Source: Pseudomonas putida NBRC 14164 (GTDB taxonomy: Bacteria; Pseudomonadota; Gammaproteobacteria; Pseudomonadales; Pseudomonadaceae). Taken from it: a stretch of 64,000 bases of DNA. Shown in pieces: positions 26,086-34,370 of this stretch. The translations under genes and the position numbers were made by a program. The stretch lies in assembly GCF_000412675.1 (NCBI RefSeq), contig NC_021505.1, positions 5,946,501 to 6,010,500 of the forward strand, read 5' to 3'. Positions within the stretch are counted from its first letter, which is position 1. Every line of letters starts with the position of its first letter. Below the pieces are notes generated by a model that was given only the letters and a program-made list of their open reading frames with translations, did no database searches and was not told the origin of the DNA.

Positions 26086-27045
26086 ATGAACCGATACGCC
26101 CCCAGAATCTTCGCCACCGCGCTGATCGCCCTGCTCGCTGCAGCCGCAGGGCTGGGGTACTGGAAGTCGCTCCACGACCAGCTGCCCGAAGGCCTGAGCA
26201 TGGGCAACGGCCGCCTCGAAGCCACCGAAGTGCAGATCGCCAGCAAGATCCCCGGCCGCTTGGCCGAAGTGCTGGTCGACGAAGGCGACAAGGTCACCCG
26301 CGGCCAGCTACTGGCGCGCATTGACACCCGCACCATGGAAGCCCAGCGCACCCAGGCCGAAGCCGAAGTGCTGCGCGCGCGGGAAAACTACGCCGCGGCC
26401 CAGGCCAGCGTACAGCTGCGCCAGAGCGAACTGTTGCTGGCCAGCCAGGACCTCAAGCGCGTGCGCGAAATCTTCCAGCGCAAATACGCCAGCCAGCAAC
26501 TGCTCGACCAGCAACAGGCACGCTTTGACACCGCCAACGCCGCCGTGGTCGCCGCCCGCGCCCAGCTGGCAGCGATCAAAGCCGCCATCGGCGCAGCCGA
26601 AGCCCAGGTGGCCCAGCTCACCAGCGAAATCGACGACAGCAGCCTGCGTGCGCCCATCAACGGCATTATCCAGCTGCGCCTGGCCGAGCCCGGTGAAGTA
26701 CTGGGTGCCGGCGGCCGCGTGCTGATGCTGATCGACCCCAGCGACCAGTACATGAACCTGTACCTGCCGGCTTCCACCAGCGGCAGGCTGACCGTAGGCG
26801 ACCAGGCGCGCATTGTGCTCGACGCCCAGCCCGAGCGCGCCTTGCCGGCCAAGGTGGCCTTTGTCGCAGCCAAGGCCCAGTTCACCCCCAAGCAGGTCGA
26901 AACCCGCGACGAGCGGCAAAAGCTGGTGTTCCGCGTCAAGCTTCGCCTGACCGACCCCGGCGCAGTGCCGCAGGCCAAACCGGGTATGCCAGGCGCCGGG
27001 TATGTGCGCACGGCTGAGGTGGACTGGCCGGCCAACCTGCAATGA
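26086..27045 (+). CDS. HlyD-family membrane fusion protein of an RbbA-type ABC exporter
   Basis: A 319-residue periplasmic adaptor with one N-terminal membrane anchor (IFATALIALLAAAAGLGYW, about 7-25), a first barrel/lipoyl segment (TEVQIASKIPGRLAEVLVDEGDKVTRGQLLARID), a long coiled-coil hairpin (about 85-185) and the second half of the barrel (SSLRAPINGIIQLRLAEPGEVLG). I start it at the ATG at 26086. It overlaps the next gene by 4 bp (ATGA), so adaptor and ATPase are coupled. The gene order matches yhiI-rbbA-yhhJ of enterobacteria. The exported substrate is unknown. Confidence 0.9.
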   Translation: MNRYAPRIFATALIALLAAAAGLGYWKSLHDQLPEGLSMGNGRLEATEVQIASKIPGRLAEVLVDEGDKVTRGQLLARIDTRTMEAQRTQAEAEVLRARENYAAAQASVQLRQSELLLASQDLKRVREIFQRKYASQQLLDQQQARFDTANAAVVAARAQLAAIKAAIGAAEAQVAQLTSEIDDSSLRAPINGIIQLRLAEPGEVLGAGGRVLMLIDPSDQYMNLYLPASTSGRLTVGDQARIVLDAQPERALPAKVAFVAAKAQFTPKQVETRDERQKLVFRVKLRLTDPGAVPQAKPGMPGAGYVRTAEVDWPANLQ

Positions 27046-29762
27046 ACGCCCCGGCACTGCTGGCCGAGGGCATCGGCCACCGCTACGGCGACCTGGTGGC
27101 CTTGCACACCCTCGGCTTCAGCCTGCCTGCGGGCACCCGCTGCGCGCTGATCGGCCCTGACGGCGCCGGCAAATCGACCTTGCTGGGGTTGATCGCCGGC
27201 GTTAAACGGCTGCAACAGGGCGAGCTGCAGGTGCTGGGTGGCTCGATCCGCCAGCGCCGTCATCGCGCGGCGCTGTACCCAAAAGTGGCGTTCATGCCGC
27301 AGGGGCTGGGCAATAACCTGTACCCGGAGCTGTCGATCAGCGAGAACATCCGCTTTTTCGCCACCCTGTTCGGCCTGGGCCGCCGCGAGTGCGAACAGCG
27401 CATGGCCAATCTGCTGCAGGCCACCGACCTGCAACGCTTTGCCGAGCGCCCGGCCGGCAAGCTGTCGGGTGGAATGAAGCAGAAGCTGGGGCTGTGCTGC
27501 GCGCTGATCCACGAGCCGGACCTGCTGATCCTCGACGAACCCACGACCGGCGTCGACCCGCTGTCGCGGCGGCGCTTCTGGGAGCTGGTCGAACAGGTTC
27601 GCGCACAGCGCCCGCAGCTGACCCTGCTGGTGGCGACCGCCTACATGGAAGAGGCCGAACAATTCGAGCATTGCCTGATGCTCGATGGCGGCCGCCTGCT
27701 GGCCGCCGGCCCCAGCCACGACTTGGCTGCGGTCACCCCCAGCGGTAAGCTGGACGACGCCTTCACCCACTACCAGGGCGAGGGCAAGGCGCAGCAGCAA
27801 CCCTTGCGCATCCCGCCGCGCCCGGCCACCGACAGCCCGGTCGCCATCGAGGCCCACGACCTGACACTGCGCTTTGGCGACTTCACGGCGGTGAACAAGG
27901 TCAGTTTCGCCATTGGCCGTGGCGAGATCTTCGGCTTCCTCGGCTCCAACGGCTGCGGCAAGACCACCACCATGAAAGTGCTCACCGGGCTGATGCCGGC
28001 CAGCGAGGGCAGCGCCAGCCTGCTCGGCCGCCCGGTGGACGCCAGTGACCTGGGCACGCGCAAGCGGGTCGGGTTCATGTCGCAGAGTTTCTCGCTGTAT
28101 GGCGAGCTCAGCACCCGGCAGAACCTGGCCTTGCATGCCCGCCTGTTCGACCTGCCCAAAGCCGAGAGCGCCCAACGCATCGATGAGCTGATCGAGCGCT
28201 TCGACCTCGCCGCTATTGCCGACCAACCGTCCGGCGCCCTGCCCCTTGGCCTGCGCCAGCGCCTGTCATTGGCGGTGGCGGTGCTGCATCGCCCGGAAGT
28301 GTTGATTCTCGATGAACCGACCTCCGGCGTCGATCCAGCCGCTCGCGACGACTTCTGGCGCCTGCTGGTGGAATTGTCACGCGAACAGGGCGTGACCATT
28401 TTCCTCTCCACCCACTTCATGAACGAAGCCCAGCGCTGCGACCGCATCTCGTTGATGCATGCCGGGCGGGTACTGGCCTGCGACACCCCCGATGCCCTCC
28501 AGCGCCAGTACCACGGGGACACTTTGGAGGACGCGTTCGTGCGTTGCCTGGAGCAGGCCCAGGAGCTCGCGCCGCCAGCCGCGGACAACGCCGTGCTGGA
28601 GCAGGCAGCTACGCCCGCTCCGCCGCTGCGCCAGGGCTTCAGCCTGCGCCGCCTGCTGGCGGTGGCCAGCCGTGAGGGTAAGGAACTGCTGCGCGACAAG
28701 GTACGCCTGGCCTTCGCCCTGGCAGGCGCGCTGTTCATGATGGTGATCTTCGGCTACGGCATTTCGCTGGACGTAGAAAACCTTGCCTTCGCCGTGCACG
28801 ACCAGGACCAGAGCCCGCAAAGCCGGGCCTACCTTGAGGCCTTCCGTGGCTCACGCTATTTTGCCGAACAGGCGCCGATTCGTGACAACCGCGAGATGCA
28901 CCAGCGTTTGCAACGCTCGGAAATCAAACTGGCGCTGGAGATTCCGCCCGGCTTTGGCCGCGACCTGTACGCCGGGCGCCAACCGGTGGTGGCGGCCTGG
29001 CTCGACGGCGGCATGCCGTTCCGCGCAGAAACCAGCCGCAACTACGTGGAAGCCGTGCATCAGGCCAACCTTGAGCAACTGGCAAAGGCCAGCCCAGAGC
29101 CGCAGCCGCGTCAGGAGCTGGTGCGCCTGGAAACACGTTTTCGTTACAACCAGGACGTGGTCAGCGTGAATGCCATCGGCCCCGGCGTGATGGCGCTGAT
29201 CCTGGCCTTCATCCCGGCCATGCTCACCGCGCTGGGCATTGTCCGCGAGAAAGAGCTCGGCTCCATCACCAACTTCTACGCCACCCCCCTCACCCGCCTG
29301 GAGTTCCTGCTTGGCAAGCAGATGCCTTACCTGGCCGTGAGCCTGATCAACCTGGCGCTGCTGGTGGCCATGAACCGCTGGCTGTTCGCCGTGCCGCTCA
29401 AGGGCAGCGTGCTGGCCCTGGCCTGTGGTGGCGTGGCCTACCTGCTGGCCACCACCAGCCTGGGGCTGTTGATCTCGGCCTTCACCCGCACCCAGATCGC
29501 GGCCATCCTGGGCACCATGATCATCACCAGCCTGCCAACCATCCAGTTTTCCGGGCTGATCGTGCCACGCTCGTCGCTGGACGGCGCAGCGGCGGTGATG
29601 GGCCAGCTGTTCCCGGCGGGCTACTTTCTCGATATCGCGGTCGGCACCTTCACCAAGGCGCTGGGGCTGCGTGAGCTGTGGCCGCAGTGCCTGATCCTGC
29701 TGGGCTTCTTCGCGGCCTTCACGGGCCTGAGCCTGGCCATGTTGAAGAAGCAGGAGGCCTGA
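27042..29762 (+). CDS. rbbA: Fused double-ATPase/permease ABC protein of the RbbA type
   Basis: A 906-residue protein with two ATP-binding domains followed by a membrane domain in one chain. The first ATPase (about 1-235) has Walker A GPDGAGKST, signature LSGGMKQK and Walker B LLILDEPTTGVD. The second (about 265-490) has GSNGCGKTT, a degenerate signature LPLGLRQRLS and VLILDEPTSGVD. The ABC2-type membrane domain (about 540-906) ends with several helices. The E. coli relative was reported as a ribosome-associated ATPase; given the adaptor and permease beside it, a transport role is more likely here. It starts within hlyD and ends 1 bp before the next permease. Confidence 0.9.
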   Translation: MNAPALLAEGIGHRYGDLVALHTLGFSLPAGTRCALIGPDGAGKSTLLGLIAGVKRLQQGELQVLGGSIRQRRHRAALYPKVAFMPQGLGNNLYPELSISENIRFFATLFGLGRRECEQRMANLLQATDLQRFAERPAGKLSGGMKQKLGLCCALIHEPDLLILDEPTTGVDPLSRRRFWELVEQVRAQRPQLTLLVATAYMEEAEQFEHCLMLDGGRLLAAGPSHDLAAVTPSGKLDDAFTHYQGEGKAQQQPLRIPPRPATDSPVAIEAHDLTLRFGDFTAVNKVSFAIGRGEIFGFLGSNGCGKTTTMKVLTGLMPASEGSASLLGRPVDASDLGTRKRVGFMSQSFSLYGELSTRQNLALHARLFDLPKAESAQRIDELIERFDLAAIADQPSGALPLGLRQRLSLAVAVLHRPEVLILDEPTSGVDPAARDDFWRLLVELSREQGVTIFLSTHFMNEAQRCDRISLMHAGRVLACDTPDALQRQYHGDTLEDAFVRCLEQAQELAPPAADNAVLEQAATPAPPLRQGFSLRRLLAVASREGKELLRDKVRLAFALAGALFMMVIFGYGISLDVENLAFAVHDQDQSPQSRAYLEAFRGSRYFAEQAPIRDNREMHQRLQRSEIKLALEIPPGFGRDLYAGRQPVVAAWLDGGMPFRAETSRNYVEAVHQANLEQLAKASPEPQPRQELVRLETRFRYNQDVVSVNAIGPGVMALILAFIPAMLTALGIVREKELGSITNFYATPLTRLEFLLGKQMPYLAVSLINLALLVAMNRWLFAVPLKGSVLALACGGVAYLLATTSLGLLISAFTRTQIAAILGTMIITSLPTIQFSGLIVPRSSLDGAAAVMGQLFPAGYFLDIAVGTFTKALGLRELWPQCLILLGFFAAFTGLSLAMLKKQEA

Positions 29763-29763
29763 C

Positions 29764-30876
29764 ATGTCGCGCCTGAACCACACCCTGCGCCTGGGCCTGA
29801 AAGAACTGACCAGCCTGCGCCATGACAGCGTGCTGCTGCTGTTCCTGCTGTATGCCTTCAGCGTGGCGATCTACATGCCGGCCGCCGGCTCGGTGATCGG
29901 CGTACACAACGCCAGCGTCGCGGTAGTGGACGAAGACCACAGCCTGCTGTCGCGCAAATTGACCCAGGCCCTGCAACCGCCCGAGTTCCAGCCCGCCGTG
30001 TCGCTGCCCGCAGAACGCCTGGACCAGGCCATGGACAGCGGCGAGTACACCTTCGTGATCAACGTACCGGTGAACTTCCAGAGCGACCTGCTGGCCGGGC
30101 GCTCGCCGGAGCTGCAGGTCAACGTCGACGCCACGGCCATGAGCCAGGCGTTCATGGGCGCCGGCTACATCGGCCGCATCTTCGAGCGCGAGCTGCTCGA
30201 CTACAGCCAGCGCGGCAACGTGCAAAGCCCGGTGCTGATCAACCCCAAGGCGCTGTTCAACCCCAACCTTGAGGGGGGCTGGTTCCTGGCGGTGATCCAG
30301 ATCGTCAACAACATCACCATCCTGGCGATCATCCTCACCGGCACCGCGCTGCTGCGCGAGCGTGAGCATGGCACCCTCGACCACCTGCTGGTGCTGCCGC
30401 TCACCGCACTGGAAATCATGCTGGCGAAAATCGGCAGCAACGCGCTGGTGGTGGTGATCTGCACGTGGGTTTCGCTGGTGGTGGTCGTGAAAGGCGCGCT
30501 GGGTGTGCCGCTGTCCGGCTCGATGGGGCTGTTTCTGGCCGTGACCGCGCTGTACCTGTTCGCCAGTACCGCGCTGGGCATCTTCCTCGCCACCCTGGCA
30601 CGCTCGACGCCGCAGTTCGGCCTGCTGGCAATCCCGGTGATCATCCCGATGCTGTTGCTGTCTGGCGGCAGCACACCCCTGGACAGCATGCCCCAATGGC
30701 TGCAATGGGTGATGCAGGGGTCACCGTCGACGCACTTTGTCAGCCTGGGCACTGCGATCCTGTTCCGGGATGCCGGCTGGGCGGTGGTTTGGCCGGATAT
30801 CCTGGCGCTGGCGCTGATCGGCCTGGTGTTTTTCAGCGTCGCCCTGGCGCGGTTTCGCCGCAGCCTGGCCTCATGA
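29764..30876 (+). CDS. ABC-2 type permease, YhhJ-like
   Basis: A 370-residue inner-membrane protein with one N-terminal helix (SVLLLFLLYAFSVAIYM), a large periplasmic part (about 45-170) and five or so C-terminal helices. Its IYMPAAGSVIG and LREREHGTLDHLLVLPL stretches are typical of ABC-2 permeases of this group. The ATG follows the rbbA TGA after 1 nt. It probably pairs with the membrane half of RbbA to form the channel. The gene is the last of the operon; a compact REP-like palindrome follows. Confidence 0.88.
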   Translation: MSRLNHTLRLGLKELTSLRHDSVLLLFLLYAFSVAIYMPAAGSVIGVHNASVAVVDEDHSLLSRKLTQALQPPEFQPAVSLPAERLDQAMDSGEYTFVINVPVNFQSDLLAGRSPELQVNVDATAMSQAFMGAGYIGRIFERELLDYSQRGNVQSPVLINPKALFNPNLEGGWFLAVIQIVNNITILAIILTGTALLREREHGTLDHLLVLPLTALEIMLAKIGSNALVVVICTWVSLVVVVKGALGVPLSGSMGLFLAVTALYLFASTALGIFLATLARSTPQFGLLAIPVIIPMLLLSGGSTPLDSMPQWLQWVMQGSPSTHFVSLGTAILFRDAGWAVVWPDILALALIGLVFFSVALARFRRSLAS

Positions 30877-30901
30877 CACCTCAGGATCTATGGTCGGCAA
30901 C

Positions 30902-30929
30902 TGTGGGAGCGGGCAAGCCCGCTCCCACA
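30902..30929. repeat. Compact REP-derived palindrome between convergent genes
   Basis: A single tight palindrome (tgtgggagcgggc-aa-gcccgctcccaca) in the 57-bp gap between two convergent genes. It looks like a REP pair collapsed onto its core and could act as a two-way terminator or mRNA 3' stabiliser. Confidence 0.8.
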
Positions 30930-30933
30930 TTGA

Positions 30934-31338
30934 TCACTGCACGATCAGGTTGTTGAACAGCAGGTCTTCGACGATCGGCTTGCCTTCTTCCGCTTCCAGC
31001 ACCTGCTGCACCTGCTTCAACGCCTCCTGGCGAAGGTGTTCCTTGGCCTCGACGTTGCTCATGTTGTCCACGGTCTGCTGGGTGAACAGTGCTACCAGCT
31101 GGTTGCGGATCAGAGGTTCGTGATGCTTTACCGCCTTGGCCGCTTCGTCACCGGTCACGCGCAGGGCCACGTCGGCCTTGTACACGCGCAGCCGCGGGCC
31201 GCCGTCGAGGGCATAGTTGCCGACAAAGGGCGGGCTCAGGCTGATGTAGGCGACCTTGGGCGCCCCTTCCTTGGCTTCCTCGGCCATGGCCGCAGCCGGC
31301 AGCAGCAGCGCCAGTACCATCAAGATCCACGCTTTCAC
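30934..31338 (-). CDS. FliL-like exported protein
   Basis: A 134-residue protein with an N-terminal signal or anchor (VKAWILMVLALLLPAAAMA) and a C-terminal part like the FliL domain (YISLSPPFVGNYALDGG, then EPLIRNQLVALFTQQTVDNM and a leucine-rich helical tail). I choose the GTG at 31338 because GAGGAG lies 7 nt upstream; the longer frame has no such site. True FliL sits in flagellar operons and supports the stator. This copy is far from any flagellar gene and has a cleavable-looking signal instead of a plain anchor, so its role is open. Confidence 0.82.
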   Translation of the reverse strand: MKAWILMVLALLLPAAAMAEEAKEGAPKVAYISLSPPFVGNYALDGGPRLRVYKADVALRVTGDEAAKAVKHHEPLIRNQLVALFTQQTVDNMSNVEAKEHLRQEALKQVQQVLEAEEGKPIVEDLLFNNLIVQ

Positions 31339-31495
31339 GAATTCGCTCCTCAATACAGTTGGCGCCAGCTTACCCAGCACGCCGCTCAAACCCAAGCCCG
31401 GGCTTATGCCGGCCCATCAGGGCGGACCATGCTCGTTGACCCGGCAAGCGGCCCTCCTACACTTATCGGCCACTACCCGCAAAGGAATAGCCCCG

Positions 31496-32473
31496 ATGAA
31501 AGCTGTGTTGTGCAAAACCCTGGGTCCGGCGCGCGATCTGGTACTGGAAGACGTGGCCAGCCCGCAGCCCAGGAAAAACGAGATCCTGCTGGATGTGCGG
31601 GCCGCCGGTGTCAATTTCCCCGACACCCTGATCATCGAAGGCAAATACCAGTTCCAGCCACCGCTGCCGTTCTCACCCGGCGGCGAAGCCGCAGGCGTGG
31701 TGGCCGCGGTCGGGGAAAAAGCCGGCGCGCTGAAGGTCGGCGAGCGGGTCATGGCGCTCACCGGCTGGGGTGCTTTCGCCGAGCAGGTGGCGGTGCCTTT
31801 CTACAACGTACTGCCGATCCCGGCCAGCATGGACTTCACCACCGCTGCCGCCTTCGGCATGACCTATGGCACCTCGATGCACGCCCTGCGCCAGCGCGGC
31901 CAACTGCAAGCAGGCGAGACGCTGCTGGTACTGGGCGCATCCGGTGGGGTCGGTCTGGCGGCGGTGGAAATCGGCAAGGCCATGGGCGCGCGGGTGATCG
32001 CGGCAGCCAGCAGTGCCGAGAAACTGGCCGTGGCCAAGGCGGCCGGGGCAGATGAGCTGATCGACTACACCCAGGCCAGCCTGCGCGAAGAAATCAAGCG
32101 GCTGACCGGTGGCCAGGGCGTGGACGTCATTTACGACCCCGTGGGGGGCGAGCTGTTCGAGCAGGCAGTGCGCGGGCTGGCCTGGAATGGCCGACTGCTG
32201 GTAGTGGGGTTTGCCAGCGGCAGCATTCCACAGCTGGCGGCCAACCTGGTGCTGCTCAAGGGCGCGGCGGTGCTGGGGGTGTTCTGGGGGGCGTTTGCAC
32301 AGCGCCAGCCCGAGGATAACGCGGCCAACTTCAAGCAGCTGTTTGCCTGGCATGCCGAAGGCAAGTTGAAGCCGCTGGTGTCGCAGACTTATCCACTGGC
32401 CGAGGCCGGGGCTGCCATCGAGAAACTGGGGCAGCGGCAGGCTGTGGGTAAGTTGGTGGTGTTGATGCATTGA
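31496..32473 (+). CDS. NADPH:quinone oxidoreductase family protein (zinc-free MDR)
   Basis: A 325-residue medium-chain dehydrogenase/reductase. The N-terminal GroES-like domain contains VRAAGVNFPDTLIIEGKYQ (about 35-53), and the Rossmann fold has LGASGGVGLAAVEIGKAMGA near 145-165. It lacks the catalytic zinc cysteines and the structural zinc loop, so it belongs with quinone oxidoreductases, not alcohol dehydrogenases. Substrate unknown. The start at 31496 fits the family. It is convergent with the ChaC-like gene. Confidence 0.9.
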   Translation: MKAVLCKTLGPARDLVLEDVASPQPRKNEILLDVRAAGVNFPDTLIIEGKYQFQPPLPFSPGGEAAGVVAAVGEKAGALKVGERVMALTGWGAFAEQVAVPFYNVLPIPASMDFTTAAAFGMTYGTSMHALRQRGQLQAGETLLVLGASGGVGLAAVEIGKAMGARVIAAASSAEKLAVAKAAGADELIDYTQASLREEIKRLTGGQGVDVIYDPVGGELFEQAVRGLAWNGRLLVVGFASGSIPQLAANLVLLKGAAVLGVFWGAFAQRQPEDNAANFKQLFAWHAEGKLKPLVSQTYPLAEAGAAIEKLGQRQAVGKLVVLMH

Positions 32474-32505
32474 TTATTCTGGGGCCGCACAGCGGCCCCA
32501 AAACC

Positions 32506-33156
32506 TCAAACTTCACGCAGGTTATGGCAACGCCTGAACCGCGCCTCCAGGTTGCGATCTGGCATCTGGTGGCTGCGCAAGGCATTCAAGGTCTGCTCGA
32601 CATAGTCGCGCGTAGTGCCATAACGCCCCTTGGCACTGGCCAGGATCTGACTGAGCAAGGTATCCGGCAGGTTGCCCGCATAGCACGGCAAATGCCGCTC
32701 CAGCACAAAGCCCAAGGCCTGCACTTTGCTGCCATCGCCCAGCCGGCAGCTAAGCCAGTGCGGCCGGTAGGCCGGGTACGGCATCTCCCGTTGCCACAGG
32801 GCCATCAACGAGTCATCCAGGCTGCTTTCATCCAGCCGATAGGCAAAGCCGCTGCAGGAGCCACCACGGTCCAGGCCGAACACCAGCCCTGGGGTTTCCG
32901 GGGTGCCACGGTGCTCGTGCGACCACAGGTACAAGCCCCGGTGATAACCATGCACCCGCGCCCGCTGGCGTTCCACCGAACTGCACTCCGGGCGCCAGAT
33001 CAATGAACCATAAGCGAACAGCCACACGGGCCCGCCCTGATGCCGAGACATGGTCGTCTTCATGGAGTTGAACAACTGGTCGTGAGTATGTTGCTGACCG
33101 AAGTCGAGTGCCGGAGGGTATGATACTTCCCAAGACATACTTTCAAGTGCCGACAT
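32506..33156 (-). CDS. Gamma-glutamylcyclotransferase, ChaC-like
   Basis: A 216-residue protein with the ChaC substrate-loop signature VWLFAYGSLIWRP (about 44-56) and the downstream WQREMPYPAYRP segment, where the catalytic glutamate of the family lies. ChaC enzymes cleave gamma-glutamyl groups, typically glutathione, to 5-oxoproline. The start is uncertain: ATGs at 33156, 33138 and 33063 are all in frame, none with a strong SD, and the family domain begins only at about residue 40. I give the longest. No cation-transport chaA/B gene is nearby. Confidence 0.87.
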   Translation of the reverse strand: MSALESMSWEVSYPPALDFGQQHTHDQLFNSMKTTMSRHQGGPVWLFAYGSLIWRPECSSVERQRARVHGYHRGLYLWSHEHRGTPETPGLVFGLDRGGSCSGFAYRLDESSLDDSLMALWQREMPYPAYRPHWLSCRLGDGSKVQALGFVLERHLPCYAGNLPDTLLSQILASAKGRYGTTRDYVEQTLNALRSHQMPDRNLEARFRRCHNLREV

Positions 33157-33352
33157 AAGCTGCCGCCATTATCCCTATGAACTACGGATGTAGCGAGATT
33201 CGATTGAGATACGCCCCAAGCCTCTGTAGCAAGGGCGCTTGCAGTAACCATAGGCCAGAATTGCAGGAATACTCAAGCCCTCGCGGCAGAGTTTCATGCG
33301 CGGTTCCGACGACTGGGAATTACTGTTTCGGCAACTGTGAAAGTTATTAGCC

Positions 33353-33375
33353 AAGGCGGTAACAATTACCGCCTT
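33353..33375. other. Perfect 10-bp inverted repeat
   Basis: aaggcggtaa and ttaccgcctt around caa, 27 bp beyond the stop of the reductase gene. It may end that minus-strand transcript, although no long U-run follows; otherwise it could be a protein site. Confidence 0.6.
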
Positions 33376-33401
33376 ATACCCACTCTTTCAAACTTCGGTT
33401 A

Positions 33402-34370
33402 TTAACCGCGTGGCGCGTAGGCAAACACATCCGCACGCATGCGGTGTGCATCCATGCCGGCTTCGACCAAGGCGTCGAGGGTGGCATAGATCATGTTCGG
33501 TGAACCGCTGGCATATACATGCACGGTATTGAGGTCGGCGATGTCCTCGCAGACCGCCTCATGCAGCATGCCGCAGCGGCCTTCCCAGCCGCACAGGTCG
33601 CTGACGACCTGGTGCAGAAACAGGTTGGGCAGGCGCTGCCATTCGTCCCAGTGCTCGATCTGGTAGAAGTCTTCGGGCCGACGCACGCCCCAGTACAGGT
33701 GTACCGGGTGTTTGAAGCCGTTGGCGCGGCAATGCTCGAGCAGGCTGTGCATCTGGCCCATGCCGGTGCCGGCGGCAATCAGCACCAGTGGCCCGTCGGG
33801 CAGCTCGGCCAGGTGGGTGTCGCCAAACGGCATTTCGATGCGTGCCAAGCCATCACGCTTGAGCTGCTCGATCAGTTGCAATGCACTTGGCTCACGCGCC
33901 AGCACGTGCAGCTCCAGCTCTCGCCCTGCGTGGGGTGCGGAGGCCAGCGAAAACGCGGCAGGCTTGCCGCCCTCGCGCTCGATCATCAGGTACTGCCCGG
34001 CGTGGTATCGCAGTGGCTTGCCGGCTGGCGCACGCAGGCGCACCCGCCAGACGTCGCCACCAACGTCGACGCATTCACTGACGCTGCACGCCAGCTTGCG
34101 TACCGGCAGCTCGCCCAGGGCGAGCACACCATCCCAGAGCAAAACACAGTCCTCCAGCGGTTCGGCAATGCAGGTAAACAGCTCGCCATGGTCACGGACT
34201 TCGCCGTCCTGGCGTACCCGCCCTTCGACCAACAACGCGGCGCAGACATGGCAATTGCCATTGCGGCAGCTATTCGGGCAGTCATAGCCCAACCGCCGCG
34301 CTCCATCCAGGATCCGTTCCCCGGGTTCGAGCGCCAGCACCGCCCCGGACGGCTGCAACGTTACCTGCAT
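33402..34370 (-). CDS. Ferredoxin-domain/FNR-type NAD(P)H reductase overlapping ubiD
   Basis: A 322-residue three-domain electron-transfer protein. The N-terminal plant-type [2Fe-2S] ferredoxin domain (about 1-85) has CRNGNCHVC plus a distant cysteine in LFTCIAEP. It is followed by an FAD domain (QYLMIEREGGKPAAFSLASAP) and an NAD(P)H domain (VLIAAGTGMGQMHSLLEHC). It resembles CDP-6-deoxyglucoseen and toluate reductases. The ATG at 34370 shares one base with the ubiD stop (TGATG). In E. coli the flavin reductase fre follows ubiD, so this enzyme may supply reduced flavin for the UbiD system; that is inference. Confidence 0.9.
   Translation of the reverse strand: MQVTLQPSGAVLALEPGERILDGARRLGYDCPNSCRNGNCHVCAALLVEGRVRQDGEVRDHGELFTCIAEPLEDCVLLWDGVLALGELPVRKLACSVSECVDVGGDVWRVRLRAPAGKPLRYHAGQYLMIEREGGKPAAFSLASAPHAGRELELHVLAREPSALQLIEQLKRDGLARIEMPFGDTHLAELPDGPLVLIAAGTGMGQMHSLLEHCRANGFKHPVHLYWGVRRPEDFYQIEHWDEWQRLPNLFLHQVVSDLCGWEGRCGMLHEAVCEDIADLNTVHVYASGSPNMIYATLDALVEAGMDAHRMRADVFAYAPRG

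Noticed and set aside
26388..28226. 612-codon minus-strand frame opposite the adaptor and rbbA genes
   Set aside because: Crosses the junction of two coupled genes on the other strand and has no recognisable domain.
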